Under the pieces are notes generated by a model, which was not told the DNA's origin, did not search any database, and worked only from the letters and a program-made list of their open reading frames with translations. Shown here in pieces: positions 34,472-42,229 of a stretch of 63,139 nt of DNA. The position numbers and the translations under genes were made by a program. This DNA is from Desulfobulbaceae bacterium. GTDB lineage: Bacteria; Desulfobacterota; Desulfobulbia; Desulfobulbales; Desulfobulbaceae. The stretch is from NCBI GenBank assembly GCA_023544645.1, contig JAMJFO010000013.1, positions 1 to 63,139 on the forward strand. The letters run 5' to 3'. The first letter of the stretch is position 1. Every line of letters begins with the position of its first letter.

Positions 34472-37133
34472 GTCCGAAAAAGCTGAAACCGGCGATAATG
34501 GTGTGCGGGCAGGTCGCAAAGGCGCCTCCGGGACCGGAAAACCATTACCCATAGTCGGGTTAGGCGCCTCGGCCGGAGGGCTGGAGGCCTTTGAAGCTTT
34601 TTTTACCGCCATGCCGCCGGACGCAGGCATTGCCTTTGTCCTGGTATCTCATCTCGATCCGACCCATGTCAGCATCATGCCCGAACTGATCCGGAAGCGC
34701 ACCAGGATGGAGGTCCTGCAGATCAAGGACGGGATGCGGGTGCAGCCCGATACGGTCTATGTTGTCCCGCCCAACCAGGACCTCTCCATTCTCAACGGCG
34801 TCCTGCAGCTTATGGAACAGAGAAAGCCCCGCGGCGTCAATCTGCCCATCGATGGTTTTTTCCAGGCCCTGGCCAGGGACCAGGGCCCAAATGCTACTGC
34901 CATCATTTTCTCCGGCACCGGCGCCGACGGCACCCTGGGGATAAAAGCGATCAAGGGCGAGGCCGGCATGGTGATGGTGCAGGACGAAGGGTCCGCCAAG
35001 TATGACGGCATGCCGAGAAGCGCCATTGCCACGGGCCTTGCCGACTATATCCTGCCGCCTGCCGAAATGCCGGGGCAACTGCTCAAATATCTACGCCACA
35101 AGGTCCAGGCGACAACGGCAACGATCCTGGCCGATGGCGAGAAAGTGCCCGACACCCTGCAGAAAATTTATATCCTCCTGCGCAACCGTACCGGGCACGA
35201 TTTTTCCTTGTACAAGAAAAACACCATTCTCCGGCGTATTGAACGCAGGATGCACGTGCACCAGATCGATACGGTTAAGGATTATATCCTCTATCTCCAG
35301 AAAAGCGCTGTTGAGCTTGACATCCTGTTCAAGGAACTCCTGATCGGGGTCACCAGTTTTTTCCGTGATCCCCATGCCTTTGACAAGCTCCGGGAAAATC
35401 TGCTCGAACTGCTCGGGGAAAAGCCGGAGGGCTATACCATGCGTGTCTGGGTATCCGGCTGCAGCAGCGGCGAGGAGGCCTATTCCATTGCCATTCTCCT
35501 GCAGGAGGTCATGGAGGATCTGGGGCACCGTTTCAACGTGCAGATATTCGGCACCGACATTGACGCGGACGCCGTTAATGCGGCACGGGCAGGGATTTTT
35601 CCGGCCAGTATCGCCGCAGATGTGAGCGCGGCGCGTCTGAAGCGCTGGTTCTCCAAGGAGGACAATCACTACCGGGTAAAAAAAACGATTCGCGAGATGC
35701 TGGTCTTTGCCGTGCAGAGTATTATCAAAGACCCGCCGTTTACCAGGCTGGACCTGCTGTGCTGCCGTAATCTGCTCATTTATCTCGGTCCGGAATTACA
35801 AAAAAAACTCATCCCTGTCTTCCACTACAGCCTGAAACCGGATGGTCTTCTTTTTCTCGGTTCCTCGGAATCCATCGGGCAGGCCCACGAACTTTTTGCT
35901 ATCCTGGACAAAAAAGGGAAAATTTACCGGCGCAAGCCGGCATCGGCAGTCGGCCGGCCGGTCCTGTCATTTCCGGCCGCCCCTGAAATAGCTGAGAGGG
36001 GGGGGCAGGCCCAGCCGGAAAGCATCAGGAAGGCCGAAGAGCTGAGCGCCTTCCAGATGGTGGAAACGATTCTCAGACAGATCGATGCCCCTCCCTGCGT
36101 CATTATCGACGAGGCGAACAACATCGTCTACCTCCATGGCCGAACCGGCAGGTACCTGGAGCCGGCCATCGGCAAAGTCAGTGTCAATATCCTGGAAATG
36201 GCGCGTCCCGGTCTCAAAATGGACCTGGCAGCCGCCATCCGCAGTGCTGCCACCAACAAACAGGAATGCGTCCGCAAAGGGGTAGCCATCGAGCAGAACG
36301 GCGGCCATCTGACCATTGATCTGACCGTGAAGCCGGTCCGAGAGCATAGCGCTCTGCGCGGCCTGATGATGGTCATCTTCAAGGAAAAAACTCCCCCGGC
36401 AAAAAAGGAGAGTTCCTCAACCCAGGCCAGGGGACGCAAAAAAAACAGCGTTGTCGAGACCCTGGAACAGGAGCTGCGCCACACCAGAGAAAATCTGCAG
36501 ACCACCATTGAAGAGCTGGAGACCTCCAACGAAGAGCTCAAGTCAGCAAACGAAGAGCTGCAGTCCACCAATGAGGAGCTGCAGTCCACCAATGAGGAGC
36601 TGGAGACCTCCAAGGAAGAGCTGCAATCCCTGAACGAGGAAGCGGCCACGGTCAACGCCGAGCTGCAGAGCCGCCTCGACGAGTTGTCCACCACCAATGA
36701 TGACATGAAGAACCTGCTCGACAACACGCATATTGCCACCATTTTCCTCGATCTCGATCTGGGTGTCAGGAGGTTCACGCCAAAGGCCGTGGACATCATC
36801 CCTCTGGCCGCCATCGATTCCGGCCGTCCCATCAGCCATTTTGCCACCGCCTTGATTGACACGGACCTGGCAGAGGATGCGCATGACGTGCTGCAGGACC
36901 TCGGCATGAAGGAAAAGGAAGTGCGGAGCAAGGACGGGGCCGTCTACCGCATGCGGGTGCGGCCCTATCGCACGGTGAACAATGTGATTGACGGCGTGGT
37001 GATCACCTTCGAGGATATAACCGCACTCAAGGAAACAGAGGCGGCGCTCAATGCCTTGAATGCGAAACTCGAACAGCGCGAGCGCGAAAGGGTCCGGGAG
37101 AACGAGATTCCCGGCCCCGGGAAAACCGAATAA
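34452..37133 (+). CDS. CheB-CheR fusion with coiled coil and PAS domain
   Basis: A single chain with both chemoreceptor-type modification activities. CheB methylesterase (about 30-215) shows GASAGGLEAFE, SHLDPTH and GTGADGTLGIKAI. CheR methyltransferase (about 240-490) shows TSFFRDPHAFD, the SAM-binding SGCSSGEEAYS, and GTDIDADAVNAAR. A coiled coil built of the repeat NEELQST (about 670-735) leads to a C-terminal PAS domain. Such fusions are common beside hybrid kinases and away from flagellar clusters, and are thought to tune a signalling pathway rather than swimming. No receptor, CheA or CheW is nearby. It overlaps the kinase gene by 20 bases. Targets are unknown. Confidence 0.92.
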   Translation: MRQKTVKSEKAETGDNGVRAGRKGASGTGKPLPIVGLGASAGGLEAFEAFFTAMPPDAGIAFVLVSHLDPTHVSIMPELIRKRTRMEVLQIKDGMRVQPDTVYVVPPNQDLSILNGVLQLMEQRKPRGVNLPIDGFFQALARDQGPNATAIIFSGTGADGTLGIKAIKGEAGMVMVQDEGSAKYDGMPRSAIATGLADYILPPAEMPGQLLKYLRHKVQATTATILADGEKVPDTLQKIYILLRNRTGHDFSLYKKNTILRRIERRMHVHQIDTVKDYILYLQKSAVELDILFKELLIGVTSFFRDPHAFDKLRENLLELLGEKPEGYTMRVWVSGCSSGEEAYSIAILLQEVMEDLGHRFNVQIFGTDIDADAVNAARAGIFPASIAADVSAARLKRWFSKEDNHYRVKKTIREMLVFAVQSIIKDPPFTRLDLLCCRNLLIYLGPELQKKLIPVFHYSLKPDGLLFLGSSESIGQAHELFAILDKKGKIYRRKPASAVGRPVLSFPAAPEIAERGGQAQPESIRKAEELSAFQMVETILRQIDAPPCVIIDEANNIVYLHGRTGRYLEPAIGKVSVNILEMARPGLKMDLAAAIRSAATNKQECVRKGVAIEQNGGHLTIDLTVKPVREHSALRGLMMVIFKEKTPPAKKESSSTQARGRKKNSVVETLEQELRHTRENLQTTIEELETSNEELKSANEELQSTNEELQSTNEELETSKEELQSLNEEAATVNAELQSRLDELSTTNDDMKNLLDNTHIATIFLDLDLGVRRFTPKAVDIIPLAAIDSGRPISHFATALIDTDLAEDAHDVLQDLGMKEKEVRSKDGAVYRMRVRPYRTVNNVIDGVVITFEDITALKETEAALNALNAKLEQRERERVRENEIPGPGKTE

Positions 37134-37207
37134 CTCAATTTTATCACTTATGTTAACTTACTGTAAAGAAAAAGAATGTATGAGTATTCAACTCGCTTAT
37201 TGATCAG

Positions 37208-37280
37208 GCTGTAGGCTGAAGTCTATTAGGCTGCTTGGGAAAACCGCCCCTAAATGCCTATAGCCTTAACAACTAACAGC
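37208..37280. repeat. 73-bp imperfect palindromic repeat, copy 2
   Basis: Same length and orientation as the copy at 29833, with roughly five of every six bases matching by eye. Ends are partly complementary. The pair bounds a 7.3-kb signalling block. Confidence 0.75.
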
Positions 37281-37354
37281 TTTTCAAACGTTGCCTGGCC
37301 AGTGATGAATAGTCCTCGCTCCGTGGCCCGGGTCCGCGGGCTTCCTCCATCTTT

Positions 37355-37392
37355 CCCTCAATATTTCGAGGGTTCTGCCACATATTGAGGCC
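37355..37392 (+). promoter_or_regulatory. Upstream activator element, copy B
   Basis: CCCTCAATATTTCGAGGG, then CCACA-TAT-TGAGG, ending 100 bases before the GG of P2. Same architecture as copies A, C and D. Confidence 0.75.
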
Positions 37393-37489
37393 GGAAATAT
37401 CCTGTCAGCCTCTTTCGCTTTACTCCCCGTTTCATCTCATCCCCCCTGCAACAGGTTTTTCTCACATTTTTCCACCTTGCATGTGATTG

Positions 37490-37507
37490 TCGGCATGCAA
37501 TTTGCTT
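37490..37507 (+). promoter_or_regulatory. Sigma-54 promoter P2
   Basis: TCGGCATGCAATTTGCTT has GG (37492) and GC (37504) ten bases apart and a near-ideal core. It lies 50 bp before the outer-membrane protein gene. Confidence 0.85.
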
Positions 37508-37556
37508 GTTTGGATAAAGAGTTATTTTATCCAAAAACGAAAAGGAGAAGGGAAAG

Positions 37557-38492
37557 ATGAAGAAAAAATGGATACTGTTGTTAGGAGTATGTCTTGTGAT
37601 GGCGTGCGCGTCGTCCACCTTTGCCGCCGAAACCCTCAAACGTCTGGGGACTCATCCCTTTTCGCCGCCAATGAACACAGAGACAGAGCTGCGGACCATG
37701 GTTCAAAACAACAACGCTGAACTGCGGACCGGGTTTGCCAAAGCAGGAAACCCTGAACTTTTTGAGGAGTTCATGGCCCAGTTTCCGGCGGCGGCAATCG
37801 ACTCCATCCGGATTGCTCCAGGGGAACGCCTCGATTGGATGCTTTTCAAGAAAAATGGCGCCGGTCCGGTCAAGGTGATCAAGGATGTGACCTGGGACGG
37901 CAAGGCACCTTTTGATGCCTACAGGTTCTATATCACCAAGGATGGCCGGCGCTACGAGTTCATAGTCCCCACCGAGTGCGGCAACCTGAGCTTGAGGACT
38001 GCCGGCCGCGTTCCCGGCAAGCCTGCTGTGGTTCCCCCACCGGTTGCAGTTCCCGAACCAGCTCCTCGGCCGGAGAAGGTTGCTGAGCGCAGGGGCGGAC
38101 CGGTGGTCGATATTGGAGTTTCGCGCATGTTCGACCCTGCCACCTATGCTTTTGGTCGCGTCGGTTACGAGTTTCCGTTTGCTGAAAGATGGTCTGCCAT
38201 GGCTCTTATCGGCGGTTTTATCCGTTTTGAAGGCGATGATTACGGAGACGCCTTCATTGCTGATGCCCTGCTGAACTACTACATCACCGAGAAAATGTTC
38301 GTTGGCGGCGGTGTTGGGTTCTGGGCCGGAGACGAGGACCAGGCTGATTTGATTCTCAATATGGGATATCTCGTCTATGAGAATCCCGGCGTATTTAAGA
38401 CTTCACTTTTCATCGAAGGCCGTTGTGAAGCTGATAATCTGACCTCCAGCAATTCAACTCGCCTGGGTGCGGGATTGCGCTTCCAGTTTTAG
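37557..38492 (+). CDS. Exported outer-membrane beta-barrel protein
   Basis: A signal peptide (KKKWILLLGVCLVMACASSTFAA split at the AxA site) is followed by a soluble part of about 130 residues, a proline-rich linker (VVPPPVAVPEPAPRPE), and a C-terminal domain of alternating strands (GRVGYEFPFAERWSAMALIGGF) that ends in FQF, the terminal aromatic typical of outer-membrane barrels. I read it as a small OmpA-barrel-like porin or adhesin with an N-terminal periplasmic or surface domain; no named family is certain. It is the sole gene between P2 and a strong terminator, and AAGGAGAAGGG precedes its ATG. Probably induced by the sigma-54 activator. Confidence 0.75.
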   Translation: MKKKWILLLGVCLVMACASSTFAAETLKRLGTHPFSPPMNTETELRTMVQNNNAELRTGFAKAGNPELFEEFMAQFPAAAIDSIRIAPGERLDWMLFKKNGAGPVKVIKDVTWDGKAPFDAYRFYITKDGRRYEFIVPTECGNLSLRTAGRVPGKPAVVPPPVAVPEPAPRPEKVAERRGGPVVDIGVSRMFDPATYAFGRVGYEFPFAERWSAMALIGGFIRFEGDDYGDAFIADALLNYYITEKMFVGGGVGFWAGDEDQADLILNMGYLVYENPGVFKTSLFIEGRCEADNLTSSNSTRLGAGLRFQF

Positions 38493-38524
38493 GCAGGAAC
38501 AAAAAAACGAGAAGAAGAATCCGC

Positions 38525-38558
38525 AGGCCCATCCGGTGCAAGCCGGATGGGCCTTATT
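38525..38558 (+). terminator. Intrinsic terminator after the outer-membrane protein gene
   Basis: AGGCCCATCCGG and CCGGATGGGCCT form a perfect 12-bp stem with a six-base loop, followed by TTATTTG. Confidence 0.85.
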
Positions 38559-38682
38559 TGAATAATCATTACAAATCTTCGCGCAGACGACCGGATTTGT
38601 CCGCTGCCCCTCACCTTACCCCGCAACATTCTGCCGGTTTTTCACCACGACAGGAAAAACAACCATGGAAAAGGAGAAGTAC

Positions 38683-39471
38683 ATGAAAACAATGAATACA
38701 CAATCGCTCCCGGTAATGACGAGAGCGAAATGGATTATACAGGGCCTTGTTCTTACGGCGGCCTTATTTGTTCCGTACCAGGACGCGACGGCAGACCAAA
38801 CACTGGTTAATCTCGGATCGGCTGACTCTTTCGCTGTTCTCGCCGCCACAACGATTACCAGCACTTCCGGCGGCACCATTAATGGCGATGTCGGGGTGTG
38901 GCCAGGTGCTGCTTTTGTGGTTGGCGTTCCGCCCGTCAAAGTAAACGGAACGCTTCACCTGGGAGATCCCATCGCAGCCCAGGCCCAGGGCGATTTGACT
39001 ACCGCGTATAATGACGCTGCTGCACGGACCCTCGATGTCATCGTCGTATCCGATGGCGAACTGGGCGGCAAGACTCTGGCCCCCGGCCTCTACAAATCTG
39101 CGCCGGGTTCGTTTGCCATGACGTCAGCGGATCTTACGCTCGATGCCCGGGGAGATCCGAATGCAGTCTGGATTTTCCAGATGGCGTCCACACTTATCGT
39201 GGGCAACGGCCGTCAGGTAATTCTGGCGGGCGGCGCCCAGGCAAACAACATCTTTTGGCAGGTAGGCAGTTCCGCCACCCTGGGAACGACCTCTGTCTTC
39301 AAAGGAAATATACTGGCATATACTGCAATCACCGTTATGACCGGCGCAGTTCTGACCGGCCGGGCGTTGGCAAGGAATGCCGCAGTTACCTTAGACTCGA
39401 ATACGATCAGCGTCACGCCCACTGATGCTATGGGCCCTGATCAGCCCTGGCGGATTTTATTAATGAACTGA
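38683..39471 (+). CDS. DUF3494 ice-binding-like secreted protein
   Basis: DUF3494 proteins fold as a beta solenoid and include many antifreeze proteins; others are adhesins. After a long signal region (WIIQGLVLTAALFVPYQDATA) the mature domain starts LVNLGSADSFAVLAATTITS, then INGDVGVWPG, LAPGLYKSAPG and IFQMASTLIVGNG, ending near AVTLDSNTISV, a typical order for this family. ATG 38683 has AAGGAG six bases upstream. There is no extra C-terminal sorting domain. It may bind ice, a polysaccharide or a surface; the sequence alone cannot choose. I see no sigma-54 core directly upstream. Confidence 0.85.
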   Translation: MKTMNTQSLPVMTRAKWIIQGLVLTAALFVPYQDATADQTLVNLGSADSFAVLAATTITSTSGGTINGDVGVWPGAAFVVGVPPVKVNGTLHLGDPIAAQAQGDLTTAYNDAAARTLDVIVVSDGELGGKTLAPGLYKSAPGSFAMTSADLTLDARGDPNAVWIFQMASTLIVGNGRQVILAGGAQANNIFWQVGSSATLGTTSVFKGNILAYTAITVMTGAVLTGRALARNAAVTLDSNTISVTPTDAMGPDQPWRILLMN

Positions 39472-39699
39472 GGCGGAAAAAATTCTTCGCTAAAATAAAA
39501 TCATGATTTCTATGTTTTTTCCCTCGCTTTCCCACGCGAGAGCGGGGATGACGTTTTATGCTTTTCAGGTATTTGAAACATCTGAAGAGCGAAAAACCAT
39601 TGTCCTGCAACAGGTTGATGTTTAAAACCAGGCGCGCTGCCACGCCACTCGGCAACAGATGCATAAAGGTTTCGCACCGGCAACCGTATCTGCCTGTTT

Positions 39700-39735
39700 C
39701 CCTCAACATTACGAGGGTCCGCCACATATTGAGGC
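39700..39735 (+). promoter_or_regulatory. Upstream activator element, copy C
   Basis: CCCTCAACATTACGAGGG, then CCACA-TAT-TGAGG, ending 100 bases before the GG of P3. Confidence 0.75.
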
Positions 39736-39832
39736 AAGTCGCACGCTCCGCTCATTGCGCCCTGTTATCACTGCCTCTCCCAATCATCTGTTAAATGGTG
39801 CTTTTCCAAATGATTGTATCTGCTTTTACCAG

Positions 39833-39850
39833 TCGGCATGCTTCTTGCTA
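39833..39850 (+). promoter_or_regulatory. Sigma-54 promoter P3
   Basis: TCGGCATGCTTCTTGCTA has GG (39835) and GC (39847) ten bases apart. The predicted start of transcription (about 39860) touches the ATG of the ABM gene. Confidence 0.82.
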
Positions 39851-39860
39851 GTATGTCAAT

Positions 39861-40226
39861 ATGATTCTAATCATTATTCATATGAAGGTGCCTGCCGAGA
39901 GACGCAAGGAATTGTCCCAGACAATTGACTCGCTGCTCAACTCCATCAGGGCCGAAAAGGGCTGCGGGCGGTGTGATTTTTTTCATGGCCTGGAGGATGA
40001 AAACATTCTTTGTCTGCTGGAGGAATGGGATACGGGGAAGAGTTTTGCCGCCCATCGCGAGTCTGAATGTTTCAAGGTGCTGCGGGGGGCAATGAATCTG
40101 CTGGCAGAACTATGTTCAATAATTTCCTACAAGAGTATGCCGGGAAGTGAGGAAATCGGCCACCCGTTCATAACAGGCTCCAAAATTTTTGTATCAAAAA
40201 AAGGTACCCATGAAAGTAATACATAA
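39861..40226 (+). CDS. ABM-type (antibiotic biosynthesis monooxygenase fold) protein
   Basis: A small ferredoxin-like fold protein of the ABM/YgiN group, which includes quinol and aromatic monooxygenases. MILIIIHMKVPAERRKE opens the first strand and helix, and EKGCGRCDFF with LLEEWDTGKSFAAHRES matches the usual second half. It has about 100 folded residues plus a tail of 20. The start is ATG 39861 by likeness to the family, which would place it at the predicted transcription start with no ribosome site; ATG 39882 is an alternative. Likely an oxidative or quinone stress protein in the sigma-54 regulon. Substrate unknown. Confidence 0.75.
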   Translation: MILIIIHMKVPAERRKELSQTIDSLLNSIRAEKGCGRCDFFHGLEDENILCLLEEWDTGKSFAAHRESECFKVLRGAMNLLAELCSIISYKSMPGSEEIGHPFITGSKIFVSKKGTHESNT

Positions 40227-40271
40227 TGGCCGTATGGGCACAAACAAAAAACACTTGCATGGAGGAACACG

Positions 40272-40592
40272 ATGAAAGCATTCAAACAGTTCGTTAACTT
40301 TTTTCTCGTCATTCTGCTGGTTTCCGCACTGGGCTGCGCTTCGACGGCAACAAAGGAGGGAACCGGAGAGTATGTTGACGACTCGGTTATTACCGCCAAA
40401 GTAAAAGCGGAAATCTTCAAGGACGCTTCGCTGAAGTCAAGCGAGATCAACGTTGAAACGTTCAAGGGCGTGGTTCAGCTGAGCGGTTTTGTCAATTCCG
40501 AAGCCGATATAGCCAGAGCGGTGGAAGTTGCCCGCAGGGTCAAGGGGGTGACCTCGGTCAAGAATGACATGCGTGTTAAGGGAAATCAGTAA
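40272..40592 (+). CDS. BON-domain lipoprotein
   Basis: A short envelope protein. The signal FFLVILLVSALGC ends in a lipobox, and a single BON domain follows (VDDSVITAKVKAEIFKDASL, then VQLSGFVNSEADI and VARRVKGVTSV), a phospholipid-binding fold found in OsmY-type stress proteins. The 106-residue length fits. GGAGG precedes the ATG. It follows the ABM gene by 45 bp and may share promoter P3. A hairpin without T run (40611-40639) lies after it. Confidence 0.88.
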   Translation: MKAFKQFVNFFLVILLVSALGCASTATKEGTGEYVDDSVITAKVKAEIFKDASLKSSEINVETFKGVVQLSGFVNSEADIARAVEVARRVKGVTSVKNDMRVKGNQ

Positions 40593-40610
40593 GCCGGCTT
40601 AGCTGCCTTT

Positions 40611-40639
40611 GGTCCCGGGACATCTGGTTCCGGGACCAG
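40611..40639 (+). terminator. Hairpin after the BON lipoprotein gene
   Basis: TGGTCCCGG and CCGGGACCA form a 9-bp stem with an 11-base loop. No T run follows, so it may slow decay or need Rho. Confidence 0.4.
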
Positions 40640-40748
40640 ATGGCGCTGGTGCAAATAACTGTTTTTCAGGCGATGGACGGTTGCACGTTGTTCCCGGCAG
40701 GGAGAAATCCATGAATTCCGCTCAGTCGGACAAGACAAGGAGAAGACT

Positions 40749-40940
40749 ATGCCTTTGATTCAATTAATAATTATTCTGGTTCTCGTTGGGGTGGTTTTAT
40801 GGGTGATCAACAGTTACATCCCGATGCAGTCCACCATTAAGAAAATCCTCAATGTTGTGGTGATCATCGTTGTCATTATCTGGCTGTTGAGTGTTTTCGG
40901 GGTCATAGGAGACATCTCAACAATTCGGGTCGGGCGGTAA
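40749..40940 (+). CDS. Small two-segment membrane protein (Thivi_2564 type)
   Basis: A 63-residue protein of two hydrophobic helices (LIQLIIILVLVGVVLWVI and VVVIIVVIIWLLSVFGVIG) joined by NSYIPMQSTIKK. The order and the linker IPM...KKILN match the family named Thivi_2564. It is found beside stress genes in other bacteria; its function is unknown. AAGGAGAAG lies before the ATG. It is 42 bp before a second small membrane protein gene. Confidence 0.8.
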   Translation: MPLIQLIIILVLVGVVLWVINSYIPMQSTIKKILNVVVIIVVIIWLLSVFGVIGDISTIRVGR

Positions 40941-40981
40941 AGAGTCCGGACATTTGAAAAATGGAGTAAACGGAGGATGAT

Positions 40982-41125
40982 ATGTTGTGGACAATCGCTG
41001 TAGTCCTGATAGTTCTGTGGTTGGCGGGATTTGTGAGCAGTTACACCATGGGAGGGTTAATTCACATCCTGCTGGTAATTGCGATTATCATGATACTTGT
41101 CAACGTTATTTCTGGGCGCCGCTAG
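40982..41125 (+). CDS. Tiny membrane protein, lmo0937 type (47 residues)
   Basis: ATG 40982 opens a 47-codon frame: a first helix LWTIAVVLIVLWLAGF, the turn SSYTMGG, and a second helix LIHILLVIAIIMILVNVI ending SGRR. The SYTMGG turn and the basic end match the lmo0937 family. CGGAGGATG lies just before it. It is a sibling in arrangement to the Thivi_2564-type gene and probably sits in the inner membrane. Function unknown. Confidence 0.82.
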   Translation: MLWTIAVVLIVLWLAGFVSSYTMGGLIHILLVIAIIMILVNVISGRR

Positions 41126-41155
41126 CACACCGGAACATGAATTATTTCGCATTCC

Positions 41156-41239
41156 GTAGGTTGGGTTAGCGAAGCGTAACCCAACACAATGGTGCCAGCA
41201 TGTTGGGTTACGGCCAGACAACGGCCTAACCCAACCTAC
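41156..41239. repeat. Palindromic GTAGGTTGGGTTA repeat
   Basis: GTAGGTTGGGTTA at the left and TAACCCAACCTAC at the right are perfect reverse complements, with inner CGTAACCCAACA and TGTTGGGTTACG also pairing. This sequence family is widely dispersed in bacterial genomes and can be linked to REP-type transposases; none is here. Confidence 0.85.
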
Positions 41240-41282
41240 ATAATGTAGGAGTTACAGCGTACTAGCCTGATTAGATCACTGT

Positions 41283-41300
41283 CAGGCGCGCAGTTTGCCT
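41283..41300 (+). promoter_or_regulatory. Weak sigma-54-like core P6
   Basis: CAGGCGCGCAGTTTGCCT has GG and GC ten bases apart but a poor -24 region and no upstream element. It precedes the lipoprotein at 41359. Confidence 0.3.
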
Positions 41301-41358
41301 TGGTACATCTGCTGACCTGGCAATCCGTGGCCACCCATTTGCAGAAAGGAGTGAGAAA

Positions 41359-41928
41359 ATGAAACGGTTTCTTTTGTTGTCACTGGTAGTTTTTGTCGGC
41401 TTCGCCTTGCTTTCGGGTTGCGCCACCATGCCCCGGACATGGCCGGATTATGAACGGAGCGCAGAGAACAAGTTGGTTATAATCCAGGAAAAGATCGGGG
41501 AGGGACTGAAAACCGGCGCGCTTACACCCGACCATACCCAGATATACTTGACGACCCTGAAAAGTATTCGAAGAGACTATACGGAACTGCGGGACAAAAG
41601 GGTCTACCGGAACGAGTGGGACATCATTTTTGCCCGACTTGATGCGCTTGAGGATGACATCAACAGGGACTTGGACCGCCGCCCCTCAGGTATTGATCTG
41701 CCAAGGAATGGGGACAGGATTATCGCCCTGCAAAGAAGAATTGATGATGGAAGAATCAACCGGCGTTCGTCTATGAACGAGTGGCGGGATATGCAGGAAA
41801 GACTGGACTCCATTCGGCGTGATTACTTACGGATGACGGAAGACGGCAGATACTCCACGCGCGAGGAGAGCGCCGACATTTCCCGCAGGCTTGATTCCCT
41901 GGAAAGGGATATGGATCGGTACCGGTAG
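41359..41928 (+). CDS. Charged helical lipoprotein, unknown family
   Basis: The signal LLLSLVVFVGFALLSGC has a lipobox (LSGC). The mature 170 residues are charged and helical, and contain an internal duplication: IYLTTLKSIRRDYTELRDKRVY...WDIIFARLDALEDDI is echoed by WRDMQERLDSIRRDYLRMTEDGRYSTREESADISRRLDSLERDM. This suggests a paired coiled-coil hairpin in the periplasm. I do not recognise a named family. AAAGGAGTGAG precedes the ATG. It sits among small stress-type envelope genes. Confidence 0.75.
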   Translation: MKRFLLLSLVVFVGFALLSGCATMPRTWPDYERSAENKLVIIQEKIGEGLKTGALTPDHTQIYLTTLKSIRRDYTELRDKRVYRNEWDIIFARLDALEDDINRDLDRRPSGIDLPRNGDRIIALQRRIDDGRINRRSSMNEWRDMQERLDSIRRDYLRMTEDGRYSTREESADISRRLDSLERDMDRYR

Positions 41929-42007
41929 AATTTTTTATCGATGCTGCGCTGAGTGATCAACTGGATTTGACAGTTCATACAGGATGACAACAGAAAAGGA
42001 GAACACC

Positions 42008-42229
42008 ATGAAATCATACACGTTGATCGGCATCGGCCTTATTGTGCTCGCCGTCATCGCCTTTGCCTATCAGGGAATCACCTACACGACCAGGGAGAAG
42101 GTCGTCGATATCGGTCCCCTCGAGATATCGGCCGATACCGACAAGACGATTCCCCTGCCGCCGATTGTGGGGGGTATTGCCCTGGTGGGCGGCATTGTTC
42201 TGCTGGTTATGGGAAATAAAAAAAGTTGA
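42008..42229 (+). CDS. Small membrane protein, 73 residues
   Basis: A short protein with an N-terminal helix (LIGIGLIVLAVIAFAYQG), an exposed middle TYTTREKVVDIGPLEISADTDKT and a C-terminal helix (IVGGIALVGGIVLLVMG). This pattern, with DIGP and PLPPIVGG, occurs in small proteins often labelled DUF3185 or left unnamed. ATG 42008 has AAAGGAG six bases upstream. Its TGA stop is shared with the left end of the mobile-type repeat at 42226. Function unknown. Confidence 0.78.
   Translation: MKSYTLIGIGLIVLAVIAFAYQGITYTTREKVVDIGPLEISADTDKTIPLPPIVGGIALVGGIVLLVMGNKKS

Larger units (their letters stand above)
37134..37556. other. Regulatory intergenic region with repeat, operator and promoter
   Basis: About 420 bases without a gene. 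In order it holds the second 73-bp repeat (37208-37280), upstream element copy B (37355-37392) and sigma-54 promoter P2 (37490-37507), with transcription predicted from about 37517. Confidence 0.7.
39472..39860. other. Intergenic region with dispersed repeat, operator and promoter
   Basis: About 390 bases. A hairpin of the common dispersed type (cccgct...gagagcgggg with GATGACG) lies at 39521-39553. Upstream element copy C (39700-39735) and sigma-54 promoter P3 (39833-39850) follow. No gene is supported. Confidence 0.65.

Noticed and set aside
40228-40262. Sigma-54 promoter before the BON gene (GGGCAC and TTGCA)
   Set aside because: The two halves are too far apart for a -24/-12 core.
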